A DNA stretch of 35,916 bases from Streptosporangium subroseum (GTDB taxonomy: Bacteria; Actinomycetota; Actinomycetes; Streptosporangiales; Streptosporangiaceae): positions 1-35,916 of the forward strand of contig NZ_FZOD01000084.1 in NCBI RefSeq assembly GCF_900188345.1, written 5' to 3'. The notes beneath the pieces are model-generated. The model worked only from the letters and a program-made list of their open reading frames with translations, was not told the DNA's origin and did no database searches. The translations under genes and the position numbers were made by a program. This document shows positions 32,405-35,916 of the stretch, one piece after another. The stretch's first letter is position 1. Each line of letters starts with the position of its first letter.

Positions 32405-32878
32405 TCAATCAGGAAGGGGACGGACGAACCGGCCTCTTCCATGTTCCGTCGCGATCAATCCCTCGCGTTCCAACTCCGCCAAAGCGTGGCGGACCGTGTT
32501 ACGCGAGGCACCATGCTGTCGCCGTAGCACCTGCTCACTGGGCAACAGGGTTCCAACGGCGAAGGATCCGGTTTGGATCTGCCGACGAAGGATGACCGCG
32601 ATCTCCTGATAGCGGTATGACCTTTGGATCTGCGCGTCGGCGCTCTTCACCACGCGCCCCTTGCCGGGCAACGTGACGATCAGCCCCTCATCCTCCAGAA
32701 CAGCCAGGCTCCGACGTACGGTCGTTCTGGCCACGTGGAACCGCTGAACCAGGGCCGACTCAGACGGCAGGAGGCTGCCCGCCGGATAGTCACCTGCAGC
32801 GATCTGAGCGCGGATCCGGTTGGCGAGCTGTGGATAGATCAGAGCGCCGGTCAGCCACCAGCACTCCCCCGTGGACAT
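32405..32878 (-). CDS. Double-headed GntR-type protein (two winged helices, no effector domain)
   Basis: 157 residues from ATG 32878. First winged helix: IYPQLANRIRAQIAAGDYPA, GSLLPSESALVQRFHVARTT and VRRSLAVLEDEGLIVTLPGK. Second: RYQEIAVILRRQIQTGSFAV, GTLLPSEQVLRRQHGASRNT and VRHALAELEREGLIATEHGR, then GRFVRPL. Two GntR DNA-binding domains in one chain with nothing else is unusual; normal GntR proteins have one plus a ligand domain. Two heads in tandem could contact the two ACGTC halves, 10 bp apart, that lie just after its own gene. It follows the gene at 33227 by 4 nt. Confidence 0.88.
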   Translation of the reverse strand: MSTGECWWLTGALIYPQLANRIRAQIAAGDYPAGSLLPSESALVQRFHVARTTVRRSLAVLEDEGLIVTLPGKGRVVKSADAQIQRSYRYQEIAVILRRQIQTGSFAVGTLLPSEQVLRRQHGASRNTVRHALAELEREGLIATEHGRGRFVRPLPD

Positions 32879-32882
32879 CGCG

Positions 32883-33227
32883 TCAGGAACGGTAGGCATC
32901 GACGATCTTGCTGAAGTCAAGGCCGAGCTCTCCCTGCTCCCCCTCGTGCCAGCCGGCCCGAACCGCTTCGGCGAGCACGTCAGCCGCGGGGAACAGGCGC
33001 AGACAGGAGACCCGCTCGTCGCGCTGATCGCCCCAGTAGAACCACAGGAACGCCAGGTGGACGTAGACGCGGCGGCTACGGAACGCACTGTCGGTGACGT
33101 CCAGGCACGGACGCTCTTTCTGATCAGTGATCAGGACCGCGATGATCTCCCGATTGATGAGCTCGTTTCGTAGTGCTGTGAGCAGTTCGACCTGATAGGC
33201 ACGCTGGCTCTCTTTCACGGTGGCCAT
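32883..33227 (-). CDS. Unknown protein cotranscribed with double GntR
   Basis: 114 residues from ATG 33227. MATVKESQRAYQVELLTALR, then NREIIAVLITDQKERPCLDV, then RVYVHLAFLWFYWGDQRDER and ADVLAEAVRAGWHEGEQGEL. It is a compact alpha/beta protein with no known motif. A recall of similar short actinomycete proteins in such clusters is not secure. It is first of a two-gene unit divergent from XRE2, so both may respond to the same operator. Confidence 0.7.
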   Translation of the reverse strand: MATVKESQRAYQVELLTALRNELINREIIAVLITDQKERPCLDVTDSAFRSRRVYVHLAFLWFYWGDQRDERVSCLRLFPAADVLAEAVRAGWHEGEQGELGLDFSKIVDAYRS

Positions 33228-33323
33228 GAAGAGGACTCCCATCGGATGTGGAGGGCGGAGCCCACAGCCCGGGCTCCATGCCAATCAGCTTCGCTTTCCA
33301 GGTGTAAATCCAGCACCGCAAGT

Positions 33324-33343
33324 TAGGGACGTCTAGGGACGTC
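33324..33343 (+). promoter_or_regulatory. ACGTC tandem operator in the XRE2 divergent region
   Basis: A 10-bp unit TAGGGACGTC is repeated exactly in tandem at 33324-33333 and 33334-33343, giving ACGTC-TAGGG-ACGTC. It lies 47 bp before XRE2 and 96 bp from the divergent unknown-GntR unit. Confidence 0.75.
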
Positions 33344-33390
33344 TTGTGTTAGCGTCGCAGCACTGGCCCTCCTGCGGAAGGTGCGCCCCC

Positions 33391-34125
33391 ATGAACGAGA
33401 ACCTTCGTCACGCGCTGATCCGGGCACGATTGCAACCCGTAGACATCGCGGCTCGCCTAGCGGTGGATCCCAAGACCGTCTCCCGTTGGATCAGCGGCCG
33501 CATCCCGCATCCTCGTCATCGGCTAGCGGTTGCTGATCTTCTCCAGGCCGACGAGAGCGACCTGTGGCCTGAGGAGATCCGAAGCCGGCGAGGCATTTCT
33601 GGTCAGATCAAGGCGGTCTATCCACACCGCTGGGTCATACCCGCAGACACTTGGAGGAAGTTCTTCGAGTCCGCGGGCATGGAGATCGGCATCCTGGTCT
33701 ACAGCGGCTTATTCCTCGCCGAGGACGCCGGGCTGTTGCGCATCCTCGCCAAGCGAGCACGAGCAGGGGTCAGGGTGCGCATCATCCTGGGCGATCCTGA
33801 CAGCTCGCATGTGGCGGCCCGAGGCATCGAGGAAGGCATCGGCGACGACGTCATGGCCGCCCGGGTCAGGAACGCACTCACCCTCTACCGGCCGCTTCGG
33901 AACGTCGAGGGCATCGAGATCCGACTTCACCGCACAGTGCTCTACAACTCGATCTATCGCGCGGACGACGATCTCATGGTCAACCTGCATGCCTACGGCA
34001 CCCGAGCCCCCGAAGCACCCGTCATCTACATGACACGCACCGAAGACGGCAGCGCGGCAACGACCTACCTTGACAGCTTCGAACGTGTCTGGACCAGTGC
34101 CAACCCGTCGACCTGCGCACTCTGA
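33391..34125 (+). CDS. XRE-type regulator with PLD-like C-terminal domain (XRE2)
   Basis: 244 residues from ATG 33391. It matches XRE1 end to end: HTH PVDIAARLAVDPKTVSRWIS, then YPHRWVIPADTW, MEIGILVYSGLFLAEDAG, RARAGVRVRIILGDPDS, IEEGIGDDVMAARVRNAL, and RLHRTVLYNSIYRADDDLMV with NLHAYG. The strict keeping of the H-R-T, LYNS and YRADD part in two diverged copies says that this pocket matters. It stands between the double-GntR unit and the HflX-N gene. DNA binding at the ACGTC tandem and ligand sensing by the second domain are inferred. It has no Nudix gene behind it. Confidence 0.8.
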   Translation: MNENLRHALIRARLQPVDIAARLAVDPKTVSRWISGRIPHPRHRLAVADLLQADESDLWPEEIRSRRGISGQIKAVYPHRWVIPADTWRKFFESAGMEIGILVYSGLFLAEDAGLLRILAKRARAGVRVRIILGDPDSSHVAARGIEEGIGDDVMAARVRNALTLYRPLRNVEGIEIRLHRTVLYNSIYRADDDLMVNLHAYGTRAPEAPVIYMTRTEDGSAATTYLDSFERVWTSANPSTCAL

Positions 34126-34189
34126 CAGAAGCCGAGCCCTCTGATGCGCTCACCGGACGCCCAGAGGTCCAGCCCGAAATGCGTGCCGA

Positions 34190-34528
34190 TCACGCCCGTA
34201 GTTCGGCAGAGCTGATCACTGGACAGTTGAAGGTCTCCGTGAGCACGTCCTGCTGATGACCCGTCAGCGGATTGAGGAAGACAACCACATCGGCATCGGT
34301 CTCCGCACGAACGGAGGCGATCTCGCGCACCTTTCCCGCGCTCACCAACGTGCGGGACGAGTAGGGCCGATCCATCGTCTTCACTCCGCCGTCGGAGACG
34401 CCCCGACGCTGCACAAGGCGTCCCACCACACGAGCGCCAAGGGTCGTAACCACGTCAGTGAGCTCATCCATGAGCACGGCGTACTGCTTCTGCTTGGCGG
34501 AGATGTACCCGAAGAGGAGGACATCCAT
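34190..34528 (-). CDS. Stand-alone HflX-type N-terminal domain
   Basis: 112 residues from ATG 34528. Parts match the N-terminal nucleotide-binding domain of the ribosome-associated GTPase HflX: DVLLFGYISAKQK, the ARVVGRLVQRRG turn, TLVSAGKVREIASVRAETDA and DVVVFLNPLTGHQQDVLTET with CPVISS. HflX proper continues with a linker and a G domain, both absent here. It ends normally with a stop, and no remnant of the G domain follows. It may be a domain used alone, or a relic. The true N-terminal border is unsettled since no ribosome-binding site is seen; a -10-like TAGCTT upstream suggests a leaderless start. Confidence 0.7.
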   Translation of the reverse strand: MDVLLFGYISAKQKQYAVLMDELTDVVTTLGARVVGRLVQRRGVSDGGVKTMDRPYSSRTLVSAGKVREIASVRAETDADVVVFLNPLTGHQQDVLTETFNCPVISSAELRA

Positions 34529-35100
34529 GCCGGCCAAAGCTACAGATGAGGGACGCCACTGCCCTCTCAACGGCCGAGGCTTCCGCGGAGAACGATGCCC
34601 CCACCGCAGGCGTCGATGTGGCTTCACCATCGACACGGTACCGATCGGATGGGCGACGTTCACGCCTGTCACGCCGGGCATTCCTAGGAGATCGGGGGAC
34701 ACCAACCAAGCGTCTAATCCCACGATGATCTGAACAGTGGATTTTGCCCACCTGCCGAAGAGGATCGGCCGCACCTCGGCGAAGCGCATTCATGTTCTCG
34801 GGCATTTGGTCCCACTCGCTCAGGCCTGCCCCTCCTTGCCCTTCGCCCCTGGCAGGGCGGCCGGTGACAGGCGAGCCTGCAGTTCGACCATTCCGCGGCC
34901 GGACAGTTGAGATGGGACGACCTCTCGGCCAGTCGGTACCAGCAGGATCACCGCGATGGGTCCTCAACTCGCCGGGCTCTGCCCTGCGGAGCAGGAGCAG
35001 TCGATGGCAACGAGTTCGAGATCACCCAGTTTCCGCCGCGCCCGGAAGGCGGGCAGCTTCCTGTCGGCAGATGCTCGCTCGTGGCAACGGCTCCACCCCC
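34529..35100. other. Non-coding stretch, nothing recognised
   Basis: Open frames here on both strands lack recognisable motifs and overlap each other. I see no RNA gene or repeat. Confidence 0.4.
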
Positions 35101-35240
35101 ACGCCGGGCGGCCGACCAAATTCACCCCGGACCAGGCCGCGCTTACCCAGTGGTTGTACGAACGCGGGAGAAAGCCGTCAGTAAATCACCGACCTGTTCG
35201 GGATTCCGCGGCCGACGATGTACGGACGCTTTGACTTCGA
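35101..35240 (+). pseudogene. Serine-recombinase C-terminal HTH fragment
   Basis: One frame reads AGRPTKFTPDQAALTQWLYE with RGRKPSV, and after a one-base shift the next reads ITDLFGIPRPTMYGRF. Together they are the Hin-type helix-turn-helix at the end of resolvases and invertases (GRPxxLTPxQ, then I..lfgvsr.T.YR.l). No catalytic domain is left. A third scrap of a mobile-element gene in this window. Confidence 0.65.
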
Positions 35241-35357
35241 GACGAGTATGTTTCGCCAACTGAGGAAGTCCACCCCAGTGAAACCCTGAAAGCTACCGAC
35301 TGATTACTTTTCTCCTGGAACCAAAATGGGAAGCCCGGGGCCTGGCACGCTACTCAC

Positions 35358-35916
35358 ATGGTCTCACGAGCAATGCGCTCGATCCTGGCCGCAGCTCTCC
35401 TGCTGACCGGGTGCTCGGCTGCGGACAGTAAGAACCTCGCCGAGCCCGAGCCCACGCCGGAACGCAGCTGTTCGCTCTTTCGGGGTTCCACCCTGGCCCC
35501 CACGCCGCCGCCACTGCCGTCCGGAGGTGACGTGCGGCTGGTTCACTACAACGCCTATCCCTACAGCGACGGATTCTCCAGCGTAGTCGCGCTGCGCGAC
35601 GGCACCGCGTACGCGGTCGGACAGCGACAGTTCCCCACCCCGAACCGCCCCGACGGGCCGTACGAGCCGTGCGGGCCGCCCCGCTGGAGTTCGATCGTGT
35701 TGCGGTGGGACGGCACGAGCTGGCAGGAGATGCCGACGCCCGAGCGGGTGGTGGAGCCGCGGCACATCACTGCCACCTCCGATGGCCACATCTGGGTGTT
35801 CGGCATCTGCAAGGACCCCTCCGCGAACGATGGCCGGCGCGGCTGCGTGACGCACTGGGACGGGACGACGTGGACCGTCTCCGAGTTCCAGGACGAGGCC
35901 ACGGAGTTCGCGGGCG
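35358..35916 (+). CDS. Lipoprotein, partial, runs off the window
   Basis: From ATG 35358 (or 35373) the frame is open to the end with no stop. The signal peptide is SRAMRSILAAALLLTG with a lipobox LLTGCS, so the mature chain is a lipid-anchored exported protein beginning at Cys. After a Pro-rich linker (TLAPTPPPLPSG) come blade-like repeats: VVALRDGTAYAVG, VLRWDGTSWQEMPTPE, ITATSDGHIWVFG and THWDGTTWTV. Such WDGTxW units are typical of secreted beta-propeller proteins. At least 186 residues are present. The function is unknown. Confidence 0.85.
   Translation, partial: MVSRAMRSILAAALLLTGCSAADSKNLAEPEPTPERSCSLFRGSTLAPTPPPLPSGGDVRLVHYNAYPYSDGFSSVVALRDGTAYAVGQRQFPTPNRPDGPYEPCGPPRWSSIVLRWDGTSWQEMPTPERVVEPRHITATSDGHIWVFGICKDPSANDGRRGCVTHWDGTTWTVSEFQDEATEFAG

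Overview
The window is high-GC actinomycete DNA. The conserved block galU / gephyrin-like glp (moeA) / moaC / mog / rimJ-like / sepX, the frequent GTG and TTG starts, several probably leaderless promoters and a pSAM2-type integrative element point to a filamentous actinobacterium. Streptosporangiales is my best guess; it is inferred from gene content and style, not from a database search.

Layout. (1) 1-1500 is a scrap yard: a truncated ankyrin-repeat gene fused to a frameshifted transposase-like remnant, ending in two strong hairpins. (2) 1.7-4.1 kb holds a MerR regulator and an SDR-merR operon whose promoter carries a perfect 22-bp palindrome inside a 19-bp spacer. (3) 4.16-5.0 kb holds a broken tyrosine-recombinase relic and a small membrane protein beside tRNA-Ala(CGC). 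(4) 5.1-9.9 kb is the galU-glp-moaC-mog-rimJ-sepX minus-strand series, joining UDP-glucose synthesis, molybdopterin-type proteins and the cell-division membrane protein SepX/GlpR. (5) 9.9-17.5 kb holds 5-formyl-THF cyclo-ligase, a K+/H+ antiporter, an FmdB zinc ribbon with a poly-Ser tail behind a CIRCE-like operator, MTA phosphorylase, an SAF-domain protein, MscL with a zinc ribbon, a VanY-like carboxypeptidase and a secreted/anchored protein. Five intergenic gaps between 6.6 and 14.4 kb each carry their own unrelated degenerate tandem repeat. (6) 17.6-21.0 kb holds tRNA-Arg(CCU), an unknown gene, a frameshifted gene, a secreted protein and gene debris. (7) About 21.07-29.3 kb is an actinomycete integrative and conjugative element (AICE): int-xis-rep(HUH)-small ORFs-DUF2637-FtsK/Tra-SCO3933-like on the minus strand, and a divergent GntR (KorSA-like) repressor. 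Six 9-bp iteron-like repeats cover the divergent promoter. The element also carries an XRE/PLD-like regulator with a Nudix hydrolase. (8) 29.4-31.0 kb holds a SigE-family sigma factor with a membrane-anchored partner. (9) 31.3-34.5 kb holds a HIT/HD hydrolase pair, a double-headed GntR protein, an unknown protein, a second XRE/PLD-like regulator and a stand-alone HflX N-terminal domain. (10) The end holds a serine-recombinase HTH scrap and the start of a lipoprotein gene.

The best candidate for an undescribed system is in regions 7-9. Two full-length paralogs of an HTH plus PLD-like protein sit near three nucleotide-type hydrolases (Nudix, HD, HIT). The same tandem motif ACGTC-NNNGG-ACGTC lies upstream of three transcription units: XRE1-Nudix, XRE2 and HD-HIT. 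This suggests one small regulon, partly carried on a mobile element, in which a sensor/regulator controls nucleotide or signal hydrolases. The function is inference; the motif and paralogy are visible in the sequence.
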